DNA from: Brachionus manjavacas
Taxonomy: Eukaryota; Rotifera; Eurotatoria; Ploima; Brachionidae
DNA: 64,000 bases
Assembly: GCA_019054805.1 (NCBI GenBank)
Contig: JAHQIY010000006.1
Location: 496,001 to 560,000, forward strand
Direction of reading: 5' to 3'
Of this stretch, positions 25,561 to 37,578 are shown in pieces. The notes beneath the pieces were generated by a model. That model did not search any database, had not been told where the DNA came from, and saw nothing but the letters and a program-made list of their open reading frames with translations. The translations under genes were made by a program, and so were the position numbers. How positions within the stretch are numbered: the stretch's first letter is position 1; each line of letters begins with the position of its first letter.

Positions 25561-26085
25561 AAATATAAAGATCAAATTAGAAAAAATTTCAAAAAGTTAA
25601 ATGAGAAAAAGTTAACTTTTTTTTAGTTTTAAATAATTTTTTTATTGACATAAATAATTATTTGAATTTTGTTTTGTTTTTAATGATCTAAGAGAGATAA
25701 TCCCTTTTCATTTAACCATTCACTGAATTCATTCCATAAATTACATAATGTTTTTTTTTCGTTATGAGGTCTTGAAATATTAACACTGACACAGACATCG
25801 AATATATACTGTATCATTTAAAAACAATTTCAAATTGAAAGAGGACTTTTCTAAGATTATTTCATAGTGTAATATTAATCTTCAATTACCCAACTCTTGT
25901 TTTCTTTTCTTTCTTTCCTTCAAACCGAAGGCAAAAAATTTTAACTTTTGTTTTTATTGTTTGGTCAAATTTGAATCTATAGCTTTAAAATTCTTGTTTG
26001 GTCTTAATTTATAAATTAGCGACGAAGAACTGTTCTTATTTAAAATAATATTAACAGCTTAATTTAGTTCTAAAATATAAATTTT

Positions 26086-26316
26086 AACACTTGGTTATAA
26101 TTGTTAAAAAAACACTCAAAAAATTGTAATTTTTTTTTTCCGGTGTTCGACCTCGTTTCCTTTTTACTTGTTCACTCAGCTCACGATCTTCTATTATCAG
26201 ATTCAGCAATTTTATTGTTAATTGAAAGACAATAGCTGAATATTGAGCAAGACTAAATGGAGCATCTACTGGATCAGCAAAAAAATTTTGACGAAGATTG
26301 TTTGTTCTCTTTCTAA
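26086..26316 (-). pseudogene. Unrecognised open frame in SRPK intron
   Basis: About 75 codons open without a clear ATG. It includes NNLRQNFFADPVDAPFSLAQ, a helix-like VFQLTIKLLNLIIEDREL and a basic patch VKRKRGRTPEKK. Composition is more protein-like than the chance frames around it. It could be a transposase remnant, and I cannot assign a family. Confidence 0.3.
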
Positions 26317-27022
26317 TCTATGAGAATTTTAGAACAGTTTAAAATTTTTTTTTTAATGTAATTTTTGTAATTTTTGTCAGATGTTATTTCAAAAAAATTG
26401 ATCATCATTGATATAATTTTTTTATTTTTTAAAGGATTGCATGGTAATTCTTTTTTACACTTTCTCTAAAAATCGAAAAAAAGTTGTGAATTTTTTCCAA
26501 TAAAAAATGATTATGAATTAAAAAAATAAATACTTTTGCAAAAATTTTTTGTAAAAATTAAAATAAAATGAAAGGTAAATGTAGGAGTAAAAATTTAAAG
26601 TCGAACTTTTTAATAAAAAAAAATTCTGAAGAAACTTAGCAGTCACACTCAAAAATGTTTCTTTATTTCCTAGCAACATTTTTCTTAAATAAATGTAAAT
26701 TATAAATTAAAATTTTTGACTAATATTTAATATTCACTGAAAAGTTTGGATATCAAATTTGTCGTTTTAAATTTACAGTCAAATTTTTTAATTAAAAACT
26801 AAAACTGATGTAAGTCTCATCAATTTTTAGAAAAAAAAATTTTAAGAATTTTTTTTAATTTAAAATCTAAATACAAAAGATTCGATTTGTGCTAAAAAGG
26901 AAATATAACCTTTTTAATTCTATCATCTTGATGGTTATAATAGAAATTTCTGTGCATCTTCGAATATTAAAAATTTCTTGATTTTAAAATTTTTCATTAT
27001 AAAAAAAACATTATCAAAAATA

Positions 27023-27529
27023 CCGTAATGCCGTGCGAATAAAGGCAGCATTAAACATGTGGCACTCGAAATTAAGTGCATGGTCTAAACATGTGTTTTT
27101 GAATTTTTCATGACCTAGGTTTAAGACCTGCATTAAAAGCCAAGCTCCTAAATTTAAATGCCGGTCTTATTATTAAATTTCTGTATTAAATGCTGCTTCT
27201 TTATTCGAAAATTTTTAAAAACAAAATTTGAATATTTTTTAATTTTTTTGAATAAAAAAAAAAATCGATTTGGGCAATTTTATGATTTTTTTTTTAGATT
27301 TCGATTTAATTTATAAAATAAATAAACAAAATTTCAATTTTTGATGCTGCATTATTTTAAGAGCTTCAGTTATAGAAGCCGCACTTATTCCCAAATTTTA
27401 TTTCTAACTTAACTTTAGATGCTGCATTAAAACCCAAGTCACGAAATATTGAAAAACACGTGTTTAGTGCCGCATCTATTCCCGAAACCACAAGTTTAAT
27501 GCATTGAACTTGAACGCACGGCATTACGG
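27023..27529. mobile_element. TA-flanked MITE (Tc1/mariner-type)
   Basis: The left end CCGTAATGCCGTGCG has its perfect 15-bp inverted copy at the right end (27515-27529), followed by further imperfect inverted similarity (GTGGCACTCGA, AACATGTGTTTTT). It is flanked on both sides by TA, the target duplication of Tc1/mariner-like elements. It is 507 bp and non-coding. Confidence 0.8.
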
Positions 27530-27889
27530 TAAAGATAATTATAGTTGGATAATCAATTTAATTGTTATTAAAATAATTTATTTTATTTAAGTTCAAAAAA
27601 TAAAATTTCTATTCAAAAACTCATTCTTTTTAATTTGAAGCAGCTTTAGCTCGAATAACAAATAATTTTAGCTTTAGAATTAGGACTTAATTATTATTTT
27701 CTGAGATCTTAAATCTCGACAGGCCTTTATCTAGTTTTTTTAATTAGAAATTTTAATGTGAAAATAACTTTTTTTTAGGAACTAATTAAAAAGGTAAATA
27801 GTTAGATCTTCCCGTGTTTTTTTGTCCAAAAAAAATAAGAAATTATTTAGAAAATAATGATTTATTATTTAAAAAAATTCGTTATATAG

Positions 27890-28560
27890 GAAAAATTTAA
27901 ATTCAAGAAAAAATCATTATTCCTAATAGTCACGATTACTTGAATTTCTTTCCAAAAAATCCAAGTCTTTTCTTTGATTTTCCTCAGTTCTAATTTTACT
28001 GATCAAATTTGCTTTTGCCGAATCCCGGTCAATTCTTGAAACATTGTTGTTTATTAATGCCATTTTCAAGATATTAAAAAAAATAATTATTATTTGAATA
28101 AAAAAAAGACTTAAATCTAGTGATAATTAATTTAATTTTTTATTTATTTTTATTTTGGATGTCCATGATGATTATCCAAACCCATAATCGCCTTAGTTGC
28201 GGCTTTTTTTTTAATTAATAAATAAATAATGCCATTTTTCGCCCCTTACATTTATGCTTTAATCTTGATAAATAAATTTGTTAAATCTTCTATCCTCTCA
28301 TCAATTGCTCTTTCAACACGTTCTTGCTCATCACGTTTGGCTTGTCTCATTCTTTTTTAATTCTCAATATTTATAAGCGACTTAATTATAATAAACGAAT
28401 CATCATTTTCACCCAGATCTTGTTAAGCTGAATAAGCTGCTATGTTTCTAACAGTTTCTAAATTCGTATAAGTTAATTCGAATGAAATATTAGGAATATT
28501 TAGTTACGGTACTTCAAAATCTTCTTTTTCTCCTCCAATTTCAACAAATGTGGCCATGTC
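27890..28560 (-). pseudogene. Charged open frame of a GGGATAA element, copy A (broken)
   Basis: The minus strand carries, with stops, NIAAYSA, ENDDSFIIIKSL, KRMRQAKRDEQERVERAIDE and KAKNGII-like pieces. They align with the intact frame at 48466-48777. At 28070-28225 about 160 bp are inserted between two copies of AATGCCATTTT(T)C, a target-duplication pattern. The protein family is unknown. Confidence 0.55.
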
Positions 28561-28699
28561 TTGTTTTTCAAACCAATACTCAATACTTTAACATACTAAC
28601 TCAAACTGAGTAAAAAATGTTTTATATCGTTTAAGTGTTTGTGTAAATAAGCTAAATAAAAAGAAATGTGAAACATAAAGTTCTAGCTACACAAATAAT

Positions 28700-29730
28700 T
28701 AAAAGAAAAATTTTTGACTTGATTTCAAAGTAAAAGTTAAATCTAAAAATCAAGCTAAGAAGTTAAAATTTTAAATTATTCATAAAATAAATTAGATAAA
28801 ATTTTTGCTAATTATATTTTTACATATTATTATCTAAATTCGTATTACTTGTTCTTAACAATTTTTACAGATAGATTTTAAAACCTTCTCCCTTACACAA
28901 AAAGACCACATGTAATTTTCTTACATTTGTCACAAGTAAGACTCGATTTGTTTCCATCGCAGGAACAAATTCTTGACCACATGGCTTTGAGAGGAACATT
29001 TTGGCATTAAACACTTGTTGCATAAAAGATGCCGATAAAAACTAATATATCTCTTTTTGAAAATGAATGTTTAGAATCTACTGCTTTCGGGTGAGAATTG
29101 GTACAATTTAAAATTAAATTTATCATCGCCAAGTCAAAAATCATGAAAAATTCTGACAGTTTGGTCTAATTTATTTACGTGTAGCATAGCTTGTTGGTCT
29201 AACTTTCTCATCTTAAATTTATCATTTTCCAAAGACTTGCCTCTACTCCGTTCTCAGTCAAACCCATATCGTTCTTTTTCTCGAATTTTTGTCAATGTAA
29301 GTTGCTTATTCTTCTTCAGGCTAATCATTATCTGAGTATTAATCTGATTCATATTGGGTACTAGGCTGATTTGGTGTTTCCATTTTTTCTTCAAAATTAT
29401 TATCAAAGTTTCACTTATCCTCATAATCATTATAATTATCATCAGAGACTTCTTGTTGGGTTTCGTACGCGTTTCCAAAAAAGTTCAAGAGCTTGTTAGA
29501 TAGCTTTCATCGAGACTTGGTTCAAAAAGTTATTATTATTCATTATAGGAATTATTGATCCCTCTTCGGGTTTAGCGTATAATTTTTTTTTGCATTAAAA
29601 TAAAAATATTTTGTAATCAAAATTTATTAATTAAAAAATTTTTTAATTCTAATTTTGATGGAAAAAAAATCGTCAAAAAAATTAAATTTAATGAACAATA
29701 AGCAAAATAAGTACCAAAAAGGGTCGTTAA
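28700..29730 (-). mobile_element. Internally deleted piggyBac-like element, copy A
   Basis: On the minus strand an acidic N-terminal region (SDDNYNDYED, ...YESDQYSDND) is followed almost at once by the piggyBac C-terminus: FDLAMINLILNCTN, a SFSKRDILVFIG helix and a cysteine-rich finger CSCDGNKSSLTCDKCKK. The DDD catalytic core is missing. The 5'-side end stops at TTAA (29727-29730) next to GTACCAAAAAGGGTCG. It is about 95% identical by eye to 47240-48280. The open frame starting METRTK is a shadow of the acidic region. Confidence 0.7.
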
Positions 29731-29825
29731 TTTATCAATATGGGATATTTTGCTTAATTAAGAAAATGTGATGTTTTTTCTTATTATAAAAAAGGGATGA
29801 TTTCACTATTAATCAATTAAAAATG
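29731..29825. repeat. GGGATAA-type terminal repeat, copy A
   Basis: ATGGGATATTTTGC, AAAATGTGATG and AAAAAGGGATGATTTCACTA form the same ladder of GGGATnATTT motifs as at 48830-48960. The matching open frame lies at 27890-28560, so piggyBac copy A appears inserted within this element. Confidence 0.5.
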
Positions 29826-30645
29826 GTTTAGTAATTTTTTTAATTTTTGGTCAATAAAATTAAAAATATTGTAAGTAATAAAATTTTTTTTTTTTAAATT
29901 TTTTAATAGAAAAACCAAATTTAAAATAAAAATTTTGCATATGACTTGTTAACATCCATCTCCATTAAATTTTCTAATTGCATCTTCTTACTTCTTCTTC
30001 AAATGCTCAGCCTCTATTTCTTTTTGTCTGCATTGGGGTTGAGTTGTTTGAAATGTTGATTCTCTCTCATCATTTGAAGTATAGCATGGTACATTATATA
30101 TTGTTTAAATGTTTTATTTTTTTTAAATTAAATAAGTATAACTAGTTTATAATTTATAATTTATATTTTTGTAGCAATTTACGATATGTCTGACAATTCT
30201 TACTTTATATTTTAATAACAATTATTGTACAATTAGATTTAATTCTCAAATCAATAATTTTTAATCAATAAAACGTTTGAAACTCAAGTAATAAAAAGTA
30301 AAAATAAATAGCTTTTTCTGTTCTTTTTAAAGTAATTATGATCTTTTATTTCCTTTGAATATCAAGCGGCATACAACATAAATACATTACTGGGAAAAAA
30401 ATAATTTCAGACACTGACCAAAAAAAATCAAATACTGAACCATTTAATTAGAAAAAAAAAATATTTTTTCGACACATTTTGAAATTCGATTGTAAAATTA
30501 GAATTTATAAACTGATCTTTTGTAAAGTTTATTTTGATTTTTTTTTTTCAAAAGTATTGGCAAAAAAATCGATCTTTTCGTTTTTTAAATTTAATTCTCA
30601 ATGCTACAATCAATTATCATTGAAATAAAAATTAAAAAAAAATAA

Positions 30646-31923
<1,278 letters not shown>

Positions 31924-32899
31924 ACAGTGTTTAGTTATTGAATTTTAAAATAAATTTTTTTGTTAAATTTTTTAAGCAAAGGAGAGTTTAATAATAATAA
32001 ATGTCAATGACAACTATAGGACCATTTTGATCTTCTTCTTCTACTACTACTACTACTGCTACTTTTTCTTATTCTTGTTCTGGGCTGCGGGCAACACATA
32101 ACCATCTGTTTGTCTCACTTTTGTAATCGCGTTCAATTCAAATGATGAAAAAATTACTCTAAAGCAACTAAATAAATTTATTTTTGTAGTAATTTTTTTT
32201 TAAGAATTTATTAAGCTTACTGAATTTTTTCACAACAAAAAATACTTTTTTTTTTTCTTGGTTAATTAATTATAAAATAAATTAAATTAGTAAATATATA
32301 CAAAAATTTTTTTTTTTTTTCTATTGTCTATATTTTGTGGTGTCCAAATTTTGATCTTGAGTGATCGGCACATTGAAGTTTGGGATCAAAAAGATCAAAG
32401 TTTTTTTTTTACTAATAGAGAAAAAATAAATTTTTTCTTAAGCAGTAACTTGGAGGGCGGTTCAAAATAGCAATCATCATAATAGCTAATGTTTTACCTG
32501 GAAATTTTTTTTTATTAAAAAAGCTAAATTAAAAACCGCTAATTGGCAACTAATATACCCAAAATATTTATTTATTTATTGAATTGAATTAACCTCCTTT
32601 AAGGAGAAGTAAAAAAATAAAAATAAAATTTTTTTGTGTTTTTGTGTTTTTTTTAAAAATTACAAATTATTACCTAAAAATTGTAATTGTATCAATAAAA
32701 GTTAGTTTTGAAAATAGATAAAGTTCATCAAAGTTGAATAATTTTAGTACTTTTAAGACTCGTGACATGTGACAGTAGGCTTTTAAACCAAAGATTTGTC
32801 TAATTAAGTTGTTTTGTAATTTATTTATTGAATCCTTAGTGGTCGAATTAAGAGTGAGAGCCTCAAGGCCATATGTGAATTTCGATAGGCAATATGTTT
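31924..32899. other. SRPK 3' flank
   Basis: Holds the poly(A) signal (31949) and a (CTT)n(CTA)n microsatellite at 32028-32062, perhaps a CR1 tail. The rest is AT-rich DNA without genes. Confidence 0.55.
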
Positions 32900-33130
32900 T
32901 GTATTATTATTATTATTATTATTTCAAAAAAATAAACGCCAATATTGGCGATGAAATTAAATTTAGAAAAATATAAAATAAAGTAAAAAAAAATAAGAAA
33001 AAAATTGAATAAAATTGGAATATTAATTCCTTTAATTTAGTCCCATGTACAAAGTAGAAAAAGATACAATAGATTATGTAAATTGAATAAAAAGAAGAAA
33101 ATTCTAATAATAATATTAATTCATCATTTT
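32900..33130 (-). repeat. LINE 3' UTR with terminal hairpin and (AAT)n tail, copy 2
   Basis: It directly follows the reverse transcriptase at 33130-33864. The perfect 14-nt palindrome CGCCAATATTGGCG is at 32937-32950 and a run of ATT/AAT repeats at 32900-32923 ends the element. This copy ties the hairpin to a LINE family. Confidence 0.75.
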
Positions 33131-33864
33131 CAATTCATTCTAAATTTAAACAAATTTAAATAGAATGTATTTTTATATAAATTGTTTATATATAATATTG
33201 TATGGTTATAATATGTTTTGTATATAAATGATTTGAATTTAGGTGAAGAGGTAGGACTGTTTTTAGGCAGAAGATACGAAATTCCAAAAAAGCTGCTCTG
33301 AACTTTTTTAAAATTTATAATTGCCTGTGTGTTAAGGTCAAGATTTGAATCTATAATGAATCCTAAGTATTCTAACTGATTTGCTTCTTTAAGTTCGGAT
33401 CCATTAAGGTGAAATACCGACTTAAATAATTGAATGCAAAAGTTAACAACTTTTGTTTTATTAGGGTTAAATTTTATTCTCCATTTATTCCCATAAGACC
33501 CACAAATATCCAAAAGCATTTGTAGATGGGAGTCAATTGGGCTTATTAAGATTTTATCATCTGCGTAGACAATGATAGAAACATTAAGATTTTTATAAAG
33601 AGCTCCAAGCTCATTGTTAAGGCATTCTACTATAAGATCATCAATATATATGTTGAAAAGAAAAGAGGATAAAATAGCTCCTTGTTTTACACCAGTTTCA
33701 ATTTTAAAGGGTTTTGTTGTTAGATTATTTGGAAGAGATAAAACAGCTAGTGCTGAGTTATAATAAATCCTTAGCAGTACCCAGTAGGAAGTATGCAGTC
33801 TCTTTAATAATTTATAGAATAAGCCATCACGCCATATTTTATCAAAGGCCTTTTCTGCATCCAA
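33130..33864 (-). CDS. LINE reverse transcriptase, 5'-truncated, C-terminal half open
   Basis: 244 codons open. The LINE finger/palm motifs are present in order: MDAEKAFDKIWRDGLFYKLL, ETGVKQGAILSSFLFNIYID, the active site IIVYADDKILIS, KWRIKFNPNKTKVVNF, and LEYLGFIIDSNLDLN of the thumb. The upstream fingers and endonuclease are absent. GVKQGxxLS instead of GVPQGSVLG sets it apart from the CR1-like copies here. The start is a truncation point, not a true start. Confidence 0.85.
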   Translation of the reverse strand: MDAEKAFDKIWRDGLFYKLLKRLHTSYWVLLRIYYNSALAVLSLPNNLTTKPFKIETGVKQGAILSSFLFNIYIDDLIVECLNNELGALYKNLNVSIIVYADDKILISPIDSHLQMLLDICGSYGNKWRIKFNPNKTKVVNFCIQLFKSVFHLNGSELKEANQLEYLGFIIDSNLDLNTQAIINFKKVQSSFFGISYLLPKNSPTSSPKFKSFIYKTYYNHTILYINNLYKNTFYLNLFKFRMN

Positions 33865-34079
33865 CGATGCTATCCTAAATCAAATCATATACCCAAAATA
33901 GAAATAGCTACCTATCTATTTCTTCTTTTTTTTCCTGAAAAACCAAACATTTAAAAATCCTGTAACTCTTTATTTCAATATATCTAATTTAAATTTTTTT
34001 TTATATTATACTTTTACTTAATTTTTTTTTATTTTATCTTATTTAACTTTATTTTATTTATTTTTAATCAGAAGGAGAT

Positions 34080-34625
34080 AAATAGCATGTTACACATGTT
34101 TGCATAGTTGAAGCATCAGGAAAAAAAGAGGAAATTCAAAGGTAGCAATTACACAATGGAATTGAGCATTCAAAATATTTTGATTCGAAACACGCTTTGT
34201 ATTCCTCCACCAGTCTGACCAGCTAATGATATCTCTCACTCAACTCAAAAAGCCGATTCGAGACTGTTAGTAATTTTAGTTTATTTAAAGCCTCATGATG
34301 CAACATGTTGGAGGGAGTATCATATTTTAACTAAAGAATAGATCTGACTGCTGTATTCTGCATTGCTTGTAGTTCTTTGATATTATTTTCTGAAAATGAA
34401 TTCAAGCAAGGAAAAAAAAGTCTAAAATTGATCTGACTAAAGATTTATATAAATTTCCTATTATATGTGTGTTTTGAGTAAGACCCCATTTTTTATTTGA
34501 CAATATCTTAATTATATTTAACCTTTCATTGCAGCGTTCTTTAATTTCGTCTACCAGCATGTTAAAGTTTAACTTTGAATCAAATTTAATACCAAGAAAC
34601 TTGAAATTTTGGTGATATATCAAAA
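34080..34625 (-). pseudogene. LINE reverse transcriptase C-terminal fragment
   Basis: The minus strand gives NFKFLGIKFDSKLNFNMLVD, ERCNERLNIIKILSNKKWG, IIGNLYKSLVRSILDF and then, after a frameshift, NNIKELQAMQNTAVRSIL and LFELSERYH. Same family as 21510-21915. Confidence 0.75.
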
Positions 34626-34726
34626 TAAAGAAAAAAAATGCAGAAAAAGTAAATTTCGAAAAAAATATAGAAAATAAAAAACATTTATTTGAAAGTAATA
34701 AAATTATAAAAAAAAACATCTTGTTT

Positions 34727-34963
34727 ATTTTAATGAAATCTAAAATGAATGCTAATACTACGTTCGCTAATAGACTCCGATCAAATAAAGATTTTGAGCC
34801 AACAAGTCTTAAAAAGCAAACAAAAAAATCACGAAAATTTAGTGAGCATTTTTCAAGGCGAAAGTATAAAGCTAATAAAAAAAGCCTGTTGAGAAAAACG
34901 AAAAAGTCTAAAGAGTTGTTTCTTCATATGGCATGTAACAAGTTTTTAAAAACCGTGACATAA
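34727..34963 (+). CDS. Short Lys/Arg-rich open frame, unknown
   Basis: About 78 codons, very basic, for example KKQTKKSRKFSEHFSRR and KKSLLRKTKKSKELF. I do not recognise it. It could be a transposon leader protein or chance. A second open stretch at 35070-35220 (LGRSHLIRNKGYSLDGDFF) lies downstream in another frame. Confidence 0.25.
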   Translation: MLMKSKMNANTTFANRLRSNKDFEPTSLKKQTKKSRKFSEHFSRRKYKANKKSLLRKTKKSKELFLHMACNKFLKTVT

Positions 34964-35312
34964 ATGGTGGTAGCTGTATTTTCAGTCAAAAAGTGAAAAC
35001 TCAATAAAAAAGTTTGAATTCGCATTAAACACCCTCTAAGGTGGTATCTGAAAGGTATATCCGGATTTTTTCTTACTCAAACATTAGGTTAGGTAGATCA
35101 CATCTTATAAGAAATAAAGGTTACTCGCTGGATGGTGATTTTTTTGAGACAGAATTAAATATGAACATAGTTGTGCAGGGCAAAAAATCAAACAGGATAA
35201 TATACAAATATCTCTTCTAATGTAAATAAAATCTAATCATTTAATAGTTTTTCTGGTTATCTTTTTTACAAATTGAAATATCTTTAATGCACTTTTTTAT
35301 TTTTTATTTTTA

Positions 35313-36518
35313 GATTGTTAAAAAATTAAATAAAGTATATGTCAATGAATCTAATAAATTATTCTTTTTTTTTTTTAATTTGCAACACCAATCTATGTTT
35401 ATTTTTAATTAAAATATTTATTTAATTTTTTTTCTAAAATTCAAAAGAAGCAATTTGGTTTAATGGTTCAAATTGAAGATTTTGAATTTTTTCTTAATTA
35501 ATTTGGCAAACTTGGTAGACAAAAAACAAGATTACAAAAAAAATAAATAAAAAAAAAGAGTAAGAAGTGATCAGAATAAAAATAAAAATAAAACAATCAA
35601 TATATATAAAAGCCCAATAAAAAACCAAGCTTTTCTAATATCAACTCATGTTTTTCTTTAACAAACGGAACTAAATTCATTCTTTAACAGGAACATTTTC
35701 AAAATAAAATTTGTGGTTTGTTATCCTCTTCTAAAAAAATATATTTTTTGATGATAATCAATTAAATTTAGTTTTTAAACCAATATCCTTTAATTTTTCA
35801 GTCTTTTAATTAATTTGGTTAAACAGTATTAAAAGAAAAATTTAAATTTAAAATATGTGAGATCTTTATAAAGAATAATTTTCGAACAAATAAAATTTTG
35901 AATATTCATCATTATATATTTTGAAAATGATACCGTAAACTCGGACTTATAGACGCAGCATCTACTTGGACCATGTTAAAAAAAATCAAAAAAATCAATT
36001 TTAAATTTTTCGCGTTTAAGGCAGGATTAGGTATTACATGCATGGTAAAGCCGGAACTTGACCCTATAACAGCATTCAATTTTTAATATAAACGCGACCA
36101 AAAAAAATTAAAATAAAAATTAAATGCATTAATAGGTAAAGTTTATTTCATTTATTTTGGTATAAACGCATGCAGCAAATTTAAAATTTTAAAAAATAAT
36201 GCGATTTTAAAATTGTATGAAAAATTGTAAAAAAATTGTTTTATTTTTATTTTTATTCTGATCACTTCTTACTCTTTTTTTTTATTTATTTTTTTTGTAA
36301 TCTTGTTTTTTGTCTACCAAGTTTGCCAAATTAATTAAGAAAAAATTCAAAATCTTCAATTTGAACCATTAAACCAAATTGCTTCTTTTGAATTTTAGAA
36401 AAAAAATTAAATAAATATTTTAATTAAAAATAAACATAGATTGGTGTTGCAAATTAAAAAAAAAAAAGAATAATTTATCAGATTCATTGACATATACTTT
36501 ATATAATTTTTTAACAAT
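35313..36518. repeat. Long inverted repeat, 284-bp arms, about 640-bp spacer
   Basis: Arms 35313-35597 and 36235-36518 are reverse complements with about three differences, for example AATTTGCAACACCAATCTAT on the left against ATAGATTGGTGTTGCAAATT on the right. The spacer (35598-36234) is AT-rich and contains ACCGTAAACTCGG at 35934 with a run of weakly repeated GCAGC/ACGCG words. No open frame is seen. It fits a foldback-type element or a hairpin-RNA locus. Confidence 0.85.
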
Positions 36519-37578
36519 ATAAATATACTCAAAAAAAATCAACATACTATTTGGCGTTGAAGCTGTTGGTCCTGAAATTATTTTAGGAAAAAAAAATTAT
36601 CTAGGCATATTTCCTATTTCTCAAGTTCGAAATGCAACATAAATGTAGATTCTTTGACTTTATAACGAAAAACTATCCACTTTTCGTTATAACAGGCGAT
36701 CTTAACGCAAAACATGCCGATTGGCACTGTAAATATAGAAATGTAAAAAGAAGTGTTCTTAAAATTTTTTTGAATACAAACGATTTAAAAATTTTAAATG
36801 TGGACAAGCAGACAAAATAATATCTTTAATTATATAAAAGAATTGATTGGTTTAAATTTAAAGGGCTTATTTCTCGAAAGAACAACTCTTGGTAAATTAA
36901 CGAACTTAATGAATTTGGAATTAGAATTAGAGAATTTATTCATTGATTTAAAAGCAAGTTTAGAAAATCAATAGTAAAATTTGAAATCAATGCAAAATGT
37001 CAGAATCAAAATTTTATTAGTTTGCCAATACCGCAATTTGAAAACAAACAAACAACTTACTCTATTGACCCATTTGATGGCTTAGAAATGGCTTTAAAAA
37101 CCTTAACAAAATAAAACGGCGCCTGGTTTTGAAGGAATAACGAACAAAGTTATAAGAAATCTTCCAGAAAATGTAATAAAAAGAATTTGGAATATTTTTA
37201 ATAAATCAATTGAAATGGGTTACATTCCAGAAAAGTGGAAAAAATCAAAAGTTATTATGATGCCAAAAAATCTTCGCAAGATCAGATCCTTTGATTTACT
37301 AATTCCATTATACACTTTTAAAGATCGCATGTATTCAGGAGCTGTATTTTTTGATTTAGAAAAGGCCTTTGACAAGACACCTCACGTGGGCATCTTATTT
37401 AATTTAAAATCTATCAAAATAACTGACAAAATCTTAAAATGAATTTAAAATTTTTTAAAACAATCGCTCTTTTGCAGTCCAGAACAAAAAAGAACAAAAG
37501 ACAGAAAAACGAATAGAAAAAACGAAACGAGTAAGTTGGTGATAAACAACTCCCGAGTATTATTATCACCAACTTTAT
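36519..37578 (+). pseudogene. LINE endonuclease and reverse transcriptase, 5' half (interrupted)
   Basis: The plus strand shows endonuclease pieces GPEIILGKKNYLGIF and FVITGDLNAKHADWHCKYRN (GDLNAKHxxW is the APE motif), then GFEGITNKVIRNL, MGYIPEKWKKSKVIMM, AVFFDLEKAFDKTPHVGIL and finally RVLLSPTL in the position of QGSVLSPTL. The fingers (YRPISLL) are deleted and frames shift. The protein continues at 40708 beyond an inserted CR1-like element. Confidence 0.75.

Noticed and set aside
29254..29478. 74-codon frame METRTK... repeated at 47910-48134
   Set aside because: Another frame over the same DNA reads an acidic piggyBac-type N-terminus. The repetition reflects the transposon copies.
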